This document shows positions 54,110 through 62,219 of a stretch of 64,000 nucleotides of DNA, piece after piece. Each line of letters begins with the position of its first letter. Positions within the stretch are counted from its first letter, which is position 1. The stretch spans positions 28,482-92,481 of the forward strand of contig NZ_FOQM01000031.1 in the NCBI RefSeq assembly GCF_900113735.1, given 5' to 3'. The notes under the pieces were generated by a model. That model was given only the letters and a program-made list of their open reading frames with translations, was not told the origin of the DNA and did not search any database. The stretch is from Bradyrhizobium sp. Gha. GTDB taxonomy: Bacteria > Pseudomonadota > Alphaproteobacteria > Rhizobiales > Xanthobacteraceae. Position numbers and translations under genes: made by a program.

Positions 54110-55498
54110 TCACAGGGATGAGTGGTCGAGGTCCAGCCGAGCGGTCAGCCATATCAGCTTCGAACTGACCAATCGAAGCAGGCCGTCGGCTCTGCGCTCG
54201 AAGCGCACTTCGGCCAACCGTCCGATATCGCAGGAGCCGTTGTGGTCAGCCGCCGTTTCGTTAGGCGGCAACGAGATCTCAACAGTAATATTGCCCGGAT
54301 CAGGCCGCGGCACCCGAGCCGCGAGCAGCCGATCATCGGCGTACGCGGCCGAGCCGCGAACTTGCCGGATCTGGCCGGTCTTCCACTCTCGACTCCCGAT
54401 CAGGCGGACAGTCGCCGCATCTCCGGCCTTGATCTTCTCGAAATCGCGCTCGGGCAGTTCAACAACGATGAATCGGCGTTCGCAATCTGCAAAATCAAGG
54501 ACCGATTGCCCTTCCGTGACCATCGAGCCCGGGCTGGCCGCGACCGACCAGACCACGTGAGCAGCAGGCAACGACAGATCGTAGTGATCAAGGCGATCAA
54601 GGCGAGCGCGCTCCGCTGCGATTTCTGCAGCCAGCTGCGCGGAACGTGAGCTGTTTTGCAACAGGTCCGTCTCAAGCTCCTGGCGACGGAGAACGAGCCG
54701 CTCGCGCTGCTGCTGAGAATAGGGCACGTCATTGGCATCGCCACGGAGATAAATGCCCTTCTCGGCCGCCGCCAACTCGGTCTTGAAGCGCTGCAGGCGT
54801 TCATCGGCCATCTGGCACCGCGTTGCGGTCGCCTCCTGAGAAGCTTGGGCCTCGGCAGAACGCATCTGTGAACTGATGCCGAGCTTAACGAGCTTCTCTA
54901 TCCGTCCCGCGACATCGTTCCGCTGCCGCGCCTCGGCGAGACAGCCGCCTCTTTCGGCCTCCGTTTCCCCGATCTCGTGGCTCAGGCGTGCTATCGCCCC
55001 CAAACGATACTCCTCGCTGCGCTCGCGGAGCTTGCGATCGAGCTCGGCGATTTCCCCAAGCTGCAGACGTACGAGCTCGGCGCGTTTGGTGGACATGGCG
55101 AGCTGCTGATCGAGGTCAATGAGGTGCCGGCGATCCGGCGAACGTGCCTCGACCAGCGACACGACCCGGCTGCGCTGGAAATATTCACCTTTGCGTGGAA
55201 GATCAGGCGAGAGCTGACCCGCGATCGGTGCAGTCACTCGCATGAGCTCGGCGTTGACAAAGGCGGAGGGAGCGATTCTGTAAGTCACATACGGCAACAG
55301 GGCCCATCCGCTCAGAGCGATGATGCCGAGCGCCAGGGATCGTCGGACAATTCGGCTACGAATGAAGCGTTCGACATGCAATCGTATCACGACTGGATCT
55401 CCAATGGGCTTTGGTCGCTGCACCTGCCTCAGCGAAGGCAATCCAATCGCCGCGGGCCGCCTGGCCTTGTCAAAGTCTGCATCTGAGGCACTGAGCAA
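54110..55498 (-). CDS. HlyD-like periplasmic adaptor for exopolysaccharide synthase
   Basis: A 462-residue HlyD/membrane-fusion family protein. One membrane helix near residues 53-72 (SLALGIIALSGWALLPYVTY) precedes a barrel-sandwich hybrid domain (VTAPIAGQLSPDLPRKGE) and long coiled coils rich in Gln, Arg and Glu from about 140-330. The C-terminal beta domain has VVWSVAASPGSMVTEGQSV. It is the first gene of a two-gene unit with the glycosyltransferase 12 bases downstream. The pairing resembles the MFP and synthase of the rhizobial BgsBA system or the alginate Alg44-Alg8 pair. Confidence 0.87.
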   Translation of the reverse strand: MLSASDADFDKARRPAAIGLPSLRQVQRPKPIGDPVVIRLHVERFIRSRIVRRSLALGIIALSGWALLPYVTYRIAPSAFVNAELMRVTAPIAGQLSPDLPRKGEYFQRSRVVSLVEARSPDRRHLIDLDQQLAMSTKRAELVRLQLGEIAELDRKLRERSEEYRLGAIARLSHEIGETEAERGGCLAEARQRNDVAGRIEKLVKLGISSQMRSAEAQASQEATATRCQMADERLQRFKTELAAAEKGIYLRGDANDVPYSQQQRERLVLRRQELETDLLQNSSRSAQLAAEIAAERARLDRLDHYDLSLPAAHVVWSVAASPGSMVTEGQSVLDFADCERRFIVVELPERDFEKIKAGDAATVRLIGSREWKTGQIRQVRGSAAYADDRLLAARVPRPDPGNITVEISLPPNETAADHNGSCDIGRLAEVRFERRADGLLRLVSSKLIWLTARLDLDHSSL

Positions 55499-55669
55499 AT
55501 CCGGCTACGTTGATGCTGGCCGAAATCGGGCTTGTCGCAATCGCAGACTCGTCCTTGCAACCAAGAGAAGTGTATTTAGGTTTCACCACATTAGGTTAAC
55601 TTGTGTCAAAACCGGAAGATTACGGTTCCGAACAGAAATCAAGATGTCGACCTGGTCCGCTTGACGTCG
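55499..55669. other. Stretch upstream of the HlyD-like gene
   Basis: About 170 bases with the likely promoter of the exopolysaccharide unit. Comparatively AT-rich by eye (GTTAACTTGTGTC at 55595) and without a supported gene. Confidence 0.4.
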
Positions 55670-56205
55670 GCGCGCTCCATTGCCGGCGATCTCCCGCGCT
55701 TGGACCCGCCAAGCTGGACGTGCTGAGCCACCACTAGACGCAGGGGATGTGCGTTGTCGCTGCAGTCGCGGATGCAAACGTCCGCGCCTGCGATCGAGCA
55801 GCAGCCGCACGCAGTCCGCGCGATTGTGCCAAGCCGCCACCCGTGGTGCCGTTCGCCGCCAGAAACTGTCGCCGCGGGCGTCGCTCAAGTCGGGATGTGT
55901 ATCGAGCAATCGGCCGAGCTCGTCCGCGCGGTCCTTCTCCACGGCCTTGACCTCCTGTTCCGCCGCGACCGGACGATCGCGGCTCGGCAGGAAATCGCAA
56001 ACAAGGAGACGATCGCCTCGTTGCCGCCGGGCTTGCCGATCCGGTGGACGGTGCGGCCGTCATGCTGGGTGAAGCTCGGATCACCATCGAAGGGGCAGCG
56101 GACGGTCTCGACGTCGCCGGCGTTGGCCGCGGCGAACACACTCGCGGGTAACCTCGTCGACAATGGGCCTTGTGCGCGCCAGCTCGCAAAGCCGTAGCTG
56201 CGCAT
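55670..56205 (-). pseudogene. Decayed ankyrin-repeat protein gene
   Basis: On the - strand three frames carry successive fragments of one protein. One has VFAAANAGDVETVRCPFDGDP with HDGRTVHRIGKPGGNEAIV, the next EKDRADELGRLLDTHPDLSD and VAAWHNRADCVRLLLDR, the third GADVCIRDCSDNAHPLRL. Together these read as ankyrin repeats. Frame changes occur between the parts (near 55950 and near 55800), so the gene is inactive. It lies beside tRNA-Leu. Confidence 0.75.
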
Positions 56206-56468
56206 CGCCTGCGGGCTCGGCCTCAGCGAGCTGTGGGTGAATGAGAGCCCGCCGATTTCTACGCTTGGCTACGCCACTGTCCTCTCACGAGCAAATTGCG
56301 TTTTTCCTCAGCGAGAAGTTGGCGAAGACACGACCAACCAAAGGAGTTAGCGCTGGAACGCGACACGCAAGATGAAACGAACGATTGCCTCGGGAGGCAA
56401 TACATTCCCGCTGGAGTAACAATGTGGGGAAGTCGCGAAAATCTCTGCCGTAACAAAGGCTTATTACT
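56206..56468. other. Stretch between ankyrin remnant and tRNA-Leu
   Basis: No supported gene. It holds the perfect inverted repeat ATTGCCTC-GG-GAGGCAAT at 56384-56401, of unknown role. Confidence 0.5.
56384..56401. repeat. Perfect 8-bp inverted repeat
   Basis: ATTGCCTC-GG-GAGGCAAT, a palindrome with a 2-base centre, in the non-coding stretch 68 bases downstream of tRNA-Leu. It has no T-run after it, so it is not a standard terminator. Confidence 0.6.
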
Positions 56469-56553
56469 TGGTGCGCTCGGAGGGACTCGAACCCCCACGA
56501 TTTTACTCACTGCCACCTCAAGGCAGCGCGTCTACCAGTTCCGCCACGAGCGC
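56469..56553 (-). tRNA. tRNA-Leu (anticodon GAG)
   Basis: On the - strand an 85-nt tRNA folds with acceptor arms GCGCTCG and CGAGCGC, ending in ACCA encoded in the genome (56469-56471). The anticodon stem CTGCC / GGCAG encloses TTGAGGT, giving anticodon GAG, which reads CUC and CUU. The T arm GTGGG-GTTCGAGTC is standard, and a long variable arm (TGAGTAAAATCGT) marks a class II leucine tRNA. It lies between the ankyrin remnant and fliN. Confidence 0.95.
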
Positions 56554-56601
56554 TTGGGAATGCCGGCTGAAGGCTTGAGGCCTGCCGCATCAACGGCGCC
56601 G

Positions 56602-56629
56602 ATCTAACAAATCCATCAGTGGGGTACAA
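56602..56629 (-). promoter_or_regulatory. Candidate promoter for tRNA-Leu
   Basis: On the - strand TTGTAC at 56629-56624 and TTAGAT at 56607-56602 are separated by 16 bases, similar to a -35/-10 pair. It lies 49 bases upstream of the tRNA 5' end. Weak pattern match only. Confidence 0.35.
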
Positions 56630-56717
56630 GCCTGCCGAGGCCCTGAATTCCACAAGCTTGGCAGGAAATTTTCAGGAAATTTTCAGCCCTGCCCCAACGG
56701 TCCTGCCGGGTCCCGGG

Positions 56718-56774
56718 CCGCTACCGCGTGCCCCGGCCGCTACCGCGTGCCCCGACCGCTACCGCGTGCCCGGC
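56718..56774. repeat. Three 19-bp tandem repeats at the fliN stop
   Basis: CCGCTACCGCGTGCCCCGG, CCGCTACCGCGTGCCCCGA and CCGCTACCGCGTGCCCGGC follow one another. The stop codon of fliN (56759-56761) sits inside the copy at 56756. Confidence 0.9.
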
Positions 56775-57001
56775 GTCCGGGGCAGCATCTGCTTGACCTC
56801 GACCGCGATCCGGTTGCGGTCGACCAGCACGACCCCGGAGGCCACGGGCAGATTGTTGGCGAGAACCTTGACCTCGTCGGCCTCGGTTGCGTCCAGCTCG
56901 ATGATGGCGCCGCGGGAAAGACGTAATACTTGATGGATCGGCATGGTGGTCGTCCCGAGGACGACCATGAGATCCACGGTGACTTTATCGAGTGTGGGCA
57001 C
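56759..57001 (-). CDS. fliN: FliN-family flagellar motor switch protein
   Basis: An 80-residue SpoA-domain protein of the FliN family, part of the C-ring switch of the flagellar motor. The core is DLMVVLGTTTMPIHQVLRLS, RGAIIELDATEADEVKVLAN and GVVLVDRNRIAVEVKQML, a standard FliN C-terminal domain without the longer N-terminal part. It stands alone, away from any flagellar cluster. The stop codon lies in a 19-bp tandem repeat, and a CtrA-like box lies 85 bases upstream at the divergent lipB start. It could serve a lateral or second flagellar system. Confidence 0.88.
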   Translation of the reverse strand: MPTLDKVTVDLMVVLGTTTMPIHQVLRLSRGAIIELDATEADEVKVLANNLPVASGVVLVDRNRIAVEVKQMLPRTPGTR

Positions 57002-57085
57002 TGTCAGGACCGCCGCAACTTGGGACTAAGAGACCAGAACTAAAAAGACTTGGCATTTGCGCCTGCGATCATCACCCCGTTATGG

Positions 57086-57100
57086 TTAGCCAATGGTTAA
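57086..57100. promoter_or_regulatory. CtrA-like box between fliN and lipB
   Basis: TTAG-CCAATGG-TTAA is one base away from the CtrA consensus TTAA-N7-TTAA. It overlaps the lipB start codon and lies 85 bases upstream of the fliN start on the opposite strand. CtrA control of fliN is therefore possible but unproven. Confidence 0.35.
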
Positions 57101-57842
57101 TTCGCCTCACCCCTCCCGCCAGAACCAGCGTCAAGAGCTCGATTTGACGCCGTTTTCCGCCGTCGGCGGCGAGCCTGTCGAATGGCTGATCTCGGACACG
57201 CCGGTGCCCTATCCGGAGGCCGTGGCGGCCATGGAAGCCCGGGTCGCCGCGATCGCGGCCGGCGAAGCGCCGGAACTGGTCTGGTTGCTCGAGCACCCCC
57301 CGCTCTACACCTCCGGCACCTCAGGCAAGGAAAGCGACCTGATCGATCCCCGTTTCCCGACCTTCACGACCGGGCGCGGCGGACAGCTCACCTATCACGG
57401 TCCCGGCCAGCGGGTGGCCTACATCATGCTCGACCTCAAGCGCCGCCGGCCTGACGTCCGGGCCTATGTCGCGAGCCTTGAGGAACTGATCCTGAAAACG
57501 CTCGCCGCCTTCAACGTGCGCGGCGAGCGGCGCGAGGACCGGGTCGGCGTCTGGGTGAAGCGGCCCGACAAGGGCGCTGAGCACGAGGACAAGATCGCGG
57601 CGATCGGCGTGCGGCTGAAGCGCTGGGTCTCGTTCCACGGCATCGCCATCAACGTCGAACCGGAGCTGGAGCACTTTGCAGGCATTGTGCCCTGCGGCGT
57701 CGCCGATCCCCGCTACGGCGTCACATCGCTGGTCGATCTCGGCCAGCTCGTGACCATGGAAGACGTCGATGTCGCGCTTCGGCAGGCGTTTGAAGAGCTG
57801 TTCGGGCCGACCCGCGCGCTGCTGCCGGAAGCCGCCGCCTGA
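57093..57842 (+). CDS. lipB: Lipoyl(octanoyl) transferase
   Basis: A 249-residue octanoyl transferase that moves octanoyl from acyl carrier protein to lipoyl domains, the first step of lipoate synthesis. Motifs are VWLLEHPPLYTSGTSG, GRGGQLTYHGPGQRVAY, the lysine in KIAAIGVRLKRWVSFHG and the catalytic Cys in IVPCGVADPRYGVTSL. The length is normal. Start ATG 57093 (MVNSPHPSRQNQRQE) overlaps a CtrA-like box. It is divergent from fliN. Confidence 0.96.
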   Translation: MVNSPHPSRQNQRQELDLTPFSAVGGEPVEWLISDTPVPYPEAVAAMEARVAAIAAGEAPELVWLLEHPPLYTSGTSGKESDLIDPRFPTFTTGRGGQLTYHGPGQRVAYIMLDLKRRRPDVRAYVASLEELILKTLAAFNVRGERREDRVGVWVKRPDKGAEHEDKIAAIGVRLKRWVSFHGIAINVEPELEHFAGIVPCGVADPRYGVTSLVDLGQLVTMEDVDVALRQAFEELFGPTRALLPEAAA

Positions 57843-58037
57843 CATTCCTGTTGGAGGCGCGCGACGCGCGTTCTCCGCCAGCGAGGAATCGGATACGCTT
57901 GTTTCAGGTGCCGCCTGCGCCTCCCCCCTCCGCCGGGAAAGTACAGATCATACCGGGCGACCAAACCATCGGACCGACTGTTCGAGCGCACGCATAAGGA
58001 GGGATTGCGCTTTCTGCTCGCATCAGGAGGTTTGACG

Positions 58038-58751
58038 ATGAAATTGTCCGCGCCAATCTATCATCTGAAGCGAAAAGCCAAGCGCCTGTCCCGCGAGGAG
58101 GGCATTCCGCTGCACGACGCGCTCGACCGCGTCGCGACCACGGAAGGGTTTTCCGCCTGGAGCAGGCTCGCAGCTAAGGCGGCGGCATTGACGCCTGCGA
58201 ACAAGCTGTTTCCGCGTTTTGTGCCCGGCGACCTCGTGCTGGTCGGCGCCCGGCCCGGTCAGGGCAAGACGCTGCTGAGTCTCGAGCTTGCCGTGGAGGC
58301 CATGAAATCAGGCCATCGCGCCACATTCTTCTCGCTCGAATACACCGAGAAGGATGTGATCGATCGCCTACGCGCCATCGGCGTGGAGCCCGCGCACTTC
58401 GAGAAGCTGTTCGAGGTCGATTGCTCCGACGCAATCAATGCCGATTACATCGTCAAGCAGATGGCCGCGGCAGCACGCGGCACGGTCGTGGTGATCGATT
58501 ATCTGCAGTTGCTCGACCAGCGGCGGGAAAACCCTGATCTCGCCGTTCAGGTGCGCGCGCTGAAATCCTTCGCACGCGACAAGGGATTGATCGTCGTTTT
58601 CATCTCGCAGATCGATCGCTCCTATGACCCCACTGTCAAGCCCTGCCCTGATCTAGGCGACGTCAGGCTGCCGAACCCGCTCGACCTGAAACTGTTCGAC
58701 AAGACCTGCTTCCTGAACAAGTCCGACGTTCAGTTCCGGGCAGCAAGCTGA
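58038..58751 (+). CDS. Stand-alone DnaB-like RecA-fold ATPase
   Basis: A 237-residue protein resembling only the C-terminal ATPase domain of replicative helicase DnaB. Walker A is GARPGQGKT at residues 70-78, followed by FFSLEYTEKDVIDRL. Walker B and the arginine-bearing region are VVVIDYLQLLDQRRE and VVFISQIDRSYD. There is no DnaB N-terminal domain; instead about 45 residues carry LSREEGIPLHDALDRVA and TTEGFSAWSRL, a small helical module. ATG 58038 has a perfect AGGAGG site. The role (helicase, loader or regulator) is unknown. Confidence 0.88.
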   Translation: MKLSAPIYHLKRKAKRLSREEGIPLHDALDRVATTEGFSAWSRLAAKAAALTPANKLFPRFVPGDLVLVGARPGQGKTLLSLELAVEAMKSGHRATFFSLEYTEKDVIDRLRAIGVEPAHFEKLFEVDCSDAINADYIVKQMAAAARGTVVVIDYLQLLDQRRENPDLAVQVRALKSFARDKGLIVVFISQIDRSYDPTVKPCPDLGDVRLPNPLDLKLFDKTCFLNKSDVQFRAAS

Positions 58752-58794
58752 CGAACGGGCCGCCGGTGGCAGGGCCCACCCGCGGCCCGCATCA

Positions 58795-59217
58795 TCACGC
58801 CGCCTTCAGCGGCACCTCGAGCTTGCCGGCGATGTAGCGCCGCTCCTGGGTCAGGCCGCCGAAGCCGTAGGCGTCGCCCTTGACCTCGTCGACATGCAGA
58901 TACGTCTCGGGATGCAGCGGGCCCAAAATCTCGGCCATGCGCTTGAACATCGCGGCGAGGTAGGCTGCCTTCTCGTCCTTGGTGTTGGTGCCTTCAGTGA
59001 CGTGGATGTCGATCCAGTAACTGGCGAGCCCCTGCTCGGCGAGTGACCTCCCGCCGGCGAACCAATCATCCGCATCGACCGACTTCACGATGATGGCCGT
59101 TACCTTGGGATCCTTGTGCAGGATTTTTGCGGTTAGCTCCGACACGGCGCTCGCGATGTCGGCCTTCATCGACGGCGACTGGCGGGACGAGGTGTAGGAC
59201 ACGGTGATCAGGGGCAT
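58795..59217 (-). CDS. Tautomerase-family protein
   Basis: A 140-residue protein of the tautomerase/MIF superfamily, with the catalytic Pro right after the start Met (MPLITVSYTSSRQSPSM). Later parts, KILHKDPKVTAIIVKSVDAD and GTNTKDEKAAYLAAMFKRM, fit 4-oxalocrotonate tautomerase-like proteins of the longer type. The physiological substrate is unknown. ATG 59217 is chosen because the Pro must follow the initiator Met. It is divergent from a LysR regulator, which may control it. Confidence 0.88.
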   Translation of the reverse strand: MPLITVSYTSSRQSPSMKADIASAVSELTAKILHKDPKVTAIIVKSVDADDWFAGGRSLAEQGLASYWIDIHVTEGTNTKDEKAAYLAAMFKRMAEILGPLHPETYLHVDEVKGDAYGFGGLTQERRYIAGKLEVPLKAA

Positions 59218-59328
59218 TGTCGTTCTCCTCAAGATGCCGCGCTGTTTGCACGGCGTTGATGAGAAGCTAGACCTTCCCTCATCATTTTGATATCTTATCT
59301 CTCGATATAGCAGTGATAACACATCATA

Positions 59329-60183
59329 ATGAAAGCCACACTCGATATCGCGACGGTCCAGGCTTTTCTGCTGGTCGCCGACTTCCAGAGCTTCACCCGC
59401 GCCGCGGAGGCGCTCGGCACGACACAGGCAGCCATCAGCCTCAAGCTACAGAGGCTGGAAACGCTGCTGGGCAAACGACTCGTCGAGCGCTCGCCCCGCG
59501 CCGTCCGCCTCACCGCCGAGGGCGCCGGCTTCCTCGATCGCGCCCGCGCCCTGATGGCGGCGCATGACCGCGCGCTCTCGGGCGAAGCGCCGGCTGCGCA
59601 ATCGCTCTCGCTCGGAATCTCCGACCACGCGGCAGGCCCTGAACTGGTGCCGCTGCTCGAGCGGCTGCATGCGATGTCGGCAAGCCTGACGCTTGCCGTC
59701 ACCATCGGCTTCTCGCGCCAGATGCAGGACGCCTATGACGCGGGCGAGCTGGATGCGGTGATCGTGCGCCAGGAAGGCAGCCGCCGCGGCGGCGAAAAAC
59801 TGACCGAGGACGAGTTCGGCTGGTTCGCGTCGCGCCGGTTCACGCTCCCCAGGGGCGAAGCCTTGCCGCTGGCAACGCTCGCCCCGCCCTGCGGTGTCCG
59901 CGCGATTGCCGTACGTGCGCTCGACAAATCCGGCGTCACCTGGCGCGAGCGCTTTGTCGGCGGCGGCGTGACGGCGGTCGTTGCCGCCGCGCTTGCTGGC
60001 CTCGCGGTTGCGCCGCTGGCGCGGCGGATCGCGCCTCCCGGGCTGATCGACATCGGGCCTGCGCACAAGCTGCCAAAGCTCGGCAGCTCGAAGGTGATGC
60101 TGCATTCGAAGGTCAGCGATCCCGCGAAGCTGGCAGCGCTGCGTGCGGTGGCAGCGGCGTTCCGGAGTGCAGCCTCCACCTGA
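59329..60183 (+). CDS. LysR-family transcriptional regulator
   Basis: A 284-residue LysR-type regulator. The helix-turn-helix is FLLVADFQSFTRAAEALGTTQAAISLKLQRLE (in two parts: TRAAEALGTTQAAISLKLQR is the core), followed by the inducer-binding domain with LSLGISDHAAGPELVPLLERL. The length is a little short of the usual 300. It is divergent from the tautomerase gene with 111 bases between starts, so it probably regulates that gene. Its effector is unknown. Confidence 0.92.
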   Translation: MKATLDIATVQAFLLVADFQSFTRAAEALGTTQAAISLKLQRLETLLGKRLVERSPRAVRLTAEGAGFLDRARALMAAHDRALSGEAPAAQSLSLGISDHAAGPELVPLLERLHAMSASLTLAVTIGFSRQMQDAYDAGELDAVIVRQEGSRRGGEKLTEDEFGWFASRRFTLPRGEALPLATLAPPCGVRAIAVRALDKSGVTWRERFVGGGVTAVVAAALAGLAVAPLARRIAPPGLIDIGPAHKLPKLGSSKVMLHSKVSDPAKLAALRAVAAAFRSAAST

Positions 60184-60186
60184 ACC

Positions 60187-60540
60187 TCACAGCATCGCCT
60201 CGAACGCGCTGCGCAGCGTCTCGTGCCGGAAGACAAAACCGCGGCTCAGCGCCTTGTTCGGCAGCACGCGCTGACCCCCGAGCAGGAGTTCGTCGGCGAA
60301 GCCGCCGCCGATCCAGCGCAACAGGCCGCCGGGGATGCGAAACACCGCGGGCCGGTGCAGCCGGCGGCCGAGCTCCTCGGTGAATTTTGCGTTGGTCACG
60401 GGGATCGGCGCAGTCGCATTGACTGGCCCGGAGAGATCGGGCGTCGCCATCACACTGCCGCCCGGTGCCGATGGGACCACCGAGCCCGAACTCGAACGGC
60501 GTCAGCATGCGCGTGATGAAGCCGCCCTCAGCCTTGCCTG
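60187..60540 (-). pseudogene. Remnant of TIGR01777-type NAD-dependent epimerase
   Basis: Reading the - strand, KAEGGFITRMLTPFEFGLGG and PIGTGRQ come first, then in a different frame ATPDLSGPVNATAPIPVTNA, KFTEELGRRLHRPAVFRIPG and SGQRVLP-like QRVLPNKALSRGFVFRH to the stop at 60187. This is the C-terminus of a YfcH/SulA-like epimerase. About 20 codons that should join the two parts (the WMSWIHLDD segment) and the whole N-terminal half with the NAD-binding motif are missing. Decayed. Confidence 0.75.
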
Positions 60541-60637
60541 CTTGCATACCGCCGCTTCGATTTGCCTTAAAATATCCCAGGGAACGGGAACCAAACGCCC
60601 TCCTGAGACGTTTGTCCCGATCGAGGCGGGGTTAGGA

Positions 60638-62158
60638 ATGGTCAAAAAGTCCAGTCAACAGAGAGACTTGTTCGAAAGCGAACGGAGTTTTCGGCTGTTG
60701 GTTGAGGGAGTTGCGGACTACGCGCTCTATATGCTCGATCCCAATGGGATCATCACCAGCTGGAATATTGGCGGCGAGCGCATCAAGGGCTATTCGCCCC
60801 AGGAGATCCTCGGCGAGCATTTTTCGCGCTTCTACACCGAAACCGATCGCACCAACGGCAAGCCGGCGCGCGCGCTCGGCATCGCCAGGGAGCAGGGCCG
60901 CTACGAGGAGGAAGGCTGGCGCGTCCGCAAGGACGGCACCTTCTTCTGGGCGAGCGTCGTCATCGACCCGATCTACGAGGACGGTAAGCTCGTCGGCTTC
61001 GCCAAGATCACCCGCGACATCACCGAGCGCCGCGAGACGCAGCTCAAGCTCGAGGCGATGCAGACGCAGCTTGCGGAGTCGCAGAAATTCGATGCGCTCG
61101 GCCAGCTCACCGGCGGAGTAGCGCACGACTTCAACAACCTCCTGATGATCATCAGCGGCAGCCTCCATATCCTCAGGAAGGCCGCCCCCGACGATTCGAA
61201 GTTTCAGCGCGCGATCCTGGCGATCGACACCGCCACAAGACGGGGCGCCGCGCTGACGGGACAGCTCTTGACCTTCGCGCGGCGGCAGAGCGTCAATCCG
61301 CAGCCGATCCGGTTCGGCGACCGCGTCGAGGCGATCCGCGAGGTGCTTCACGCGGGCGTCGGCAGCGCGGTTCGTCTCGCCTTCGAGATCGAGCGCGACC
61401 TCTGGCCGGTCAAGGCTGATGTCTCCGAGCTCGAGACGGGCCTGCTCAACCTGGTCATCAATGCACGTGACGCCATGCCTAACGGCGGCACGGTGACGAT
61501 CGGCGCGCACAACACCGTCCTGAACGATCCGCTTCATAGCGGCGAATACGTCGCCATCACCGTCGCCGACACCGGGCTCGGCATTCCCTCCGACGTCGTC
61601 GACAAGATTTTCGAACCGTTCTTCACGACGAAGCCGGTTGGCAAAGGCACCGGGCTCGGCCTGTCGCAGGTGCACGGCTTTGCGCATCAGGCCGGCGGCA
61701 CGGTCAAGGTCGCAAGCGAGCTCGGCAAGGGCACGACCTTCACGATCCTGCTGCCGCGTGAGACCGCGACCGCACCGGTCGAAGCACTCGAAGTGGGGCC
61801 GGTGCGCGGCAGCGGCACGGTGCTGCTGGTCGAGGACAATCCTGACGTAGCCCTCGTCAGCATCGGCCTGCTGGAGCAGCTCGGCTACCGCGTGCATCGG
61901 GTTTCAGATGCCGAATCCGCGTTGCGGGAGATCGAGAACACTGGTGTCGACTTAGTGTTCTCCGACATCGTGATGCCCGGCAAAATGGACGGGCTCGGCC
62001 TCGCTCATCGCCTGCGCCAGATCCGCCCCAACCTGCCGGTGCTGCTCGCCACCGGCTATAGCGAAGCCGCCGCCGATGTCCGCGGCGATTTTCCGATCCT
62101 GCGCAAGCCGTATGAGATTCACGAGCTGAGCGAGGCGATTTCGAAGCTGCCGCGGTAG
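60638..62158 (+). CDS. PAS-domain hybrid histidine kinase with receiver
   Basis: A 506-residue cytoplasmic sensor kinase. A PAS domain (residues 15-130, FRLLVEGVADYALYMLDPNG, ITSWNIGGERIKGYSPQEIL and the W-x-R-K-DGTFFWAS segment) is followed by a HisKA-type dimerisation helix with phospho-accepting His163 (GGVAHDFNNLLM). An HATPase_c domain (NLVINARDAMPNGG and GTGLGLSQVHGF) and a C-terminal receiver with Asp443 (FSDIVMPGKMDG) complete it. This is the LOV/PAS-HWE-like FixL-style hybrid layout. No membrane helix. ATG 60638 is the start; the long frame upstream is spurious. Confidence 0.93.
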   Translation: MVKKSSQQRDLFESERSFRLLVEGVADYALYMLDPNGIITSWNIGGERIKGYSPQEILGEHFSRFYTETDRTNGKPARALGIAREQGRYEEEGWRVRKDGTFFWASVVIDPIYEDGKLVGFAKITRDITERRETQLKLEAMQTQLAESQKFDALGQLTGGVAHDFNNLLMIISGSLHILRKAAPDDSKFQRAILAIDTATRRGAALTGQLLTFARRQSVNPQPIRFGDRVEAIREVLHAGVGSAVRLAFEIERDLWPVKADVSELETGLLNLVINARDAMPNGGTVTIGAHNTVLNDPLHSGEYVAITVADTGLGIPSDVVDKIFEPFFTTKPVGKGTGLGLSQVHGFAHQAGGTVKVASELGKGTTFTILLPRETATAPVEALEVGPVRGSGTVLLVEDNPDVALVSIGLLEQLGYRVHRVSDAESALREIENTGVDLVFSDIVMPGKMDGLGLAHRLRQIRPNLPVLLATGYSEAAADVRGDFPILRKPYEIHELSEAISKLPR

Positions 62159-62219
62159 TTGCTCTTCGCCTCAAGCGGGGCGAGGGAGCGCACCGCTCGC
62201 GAGGGACGAGAGCCGGCTC

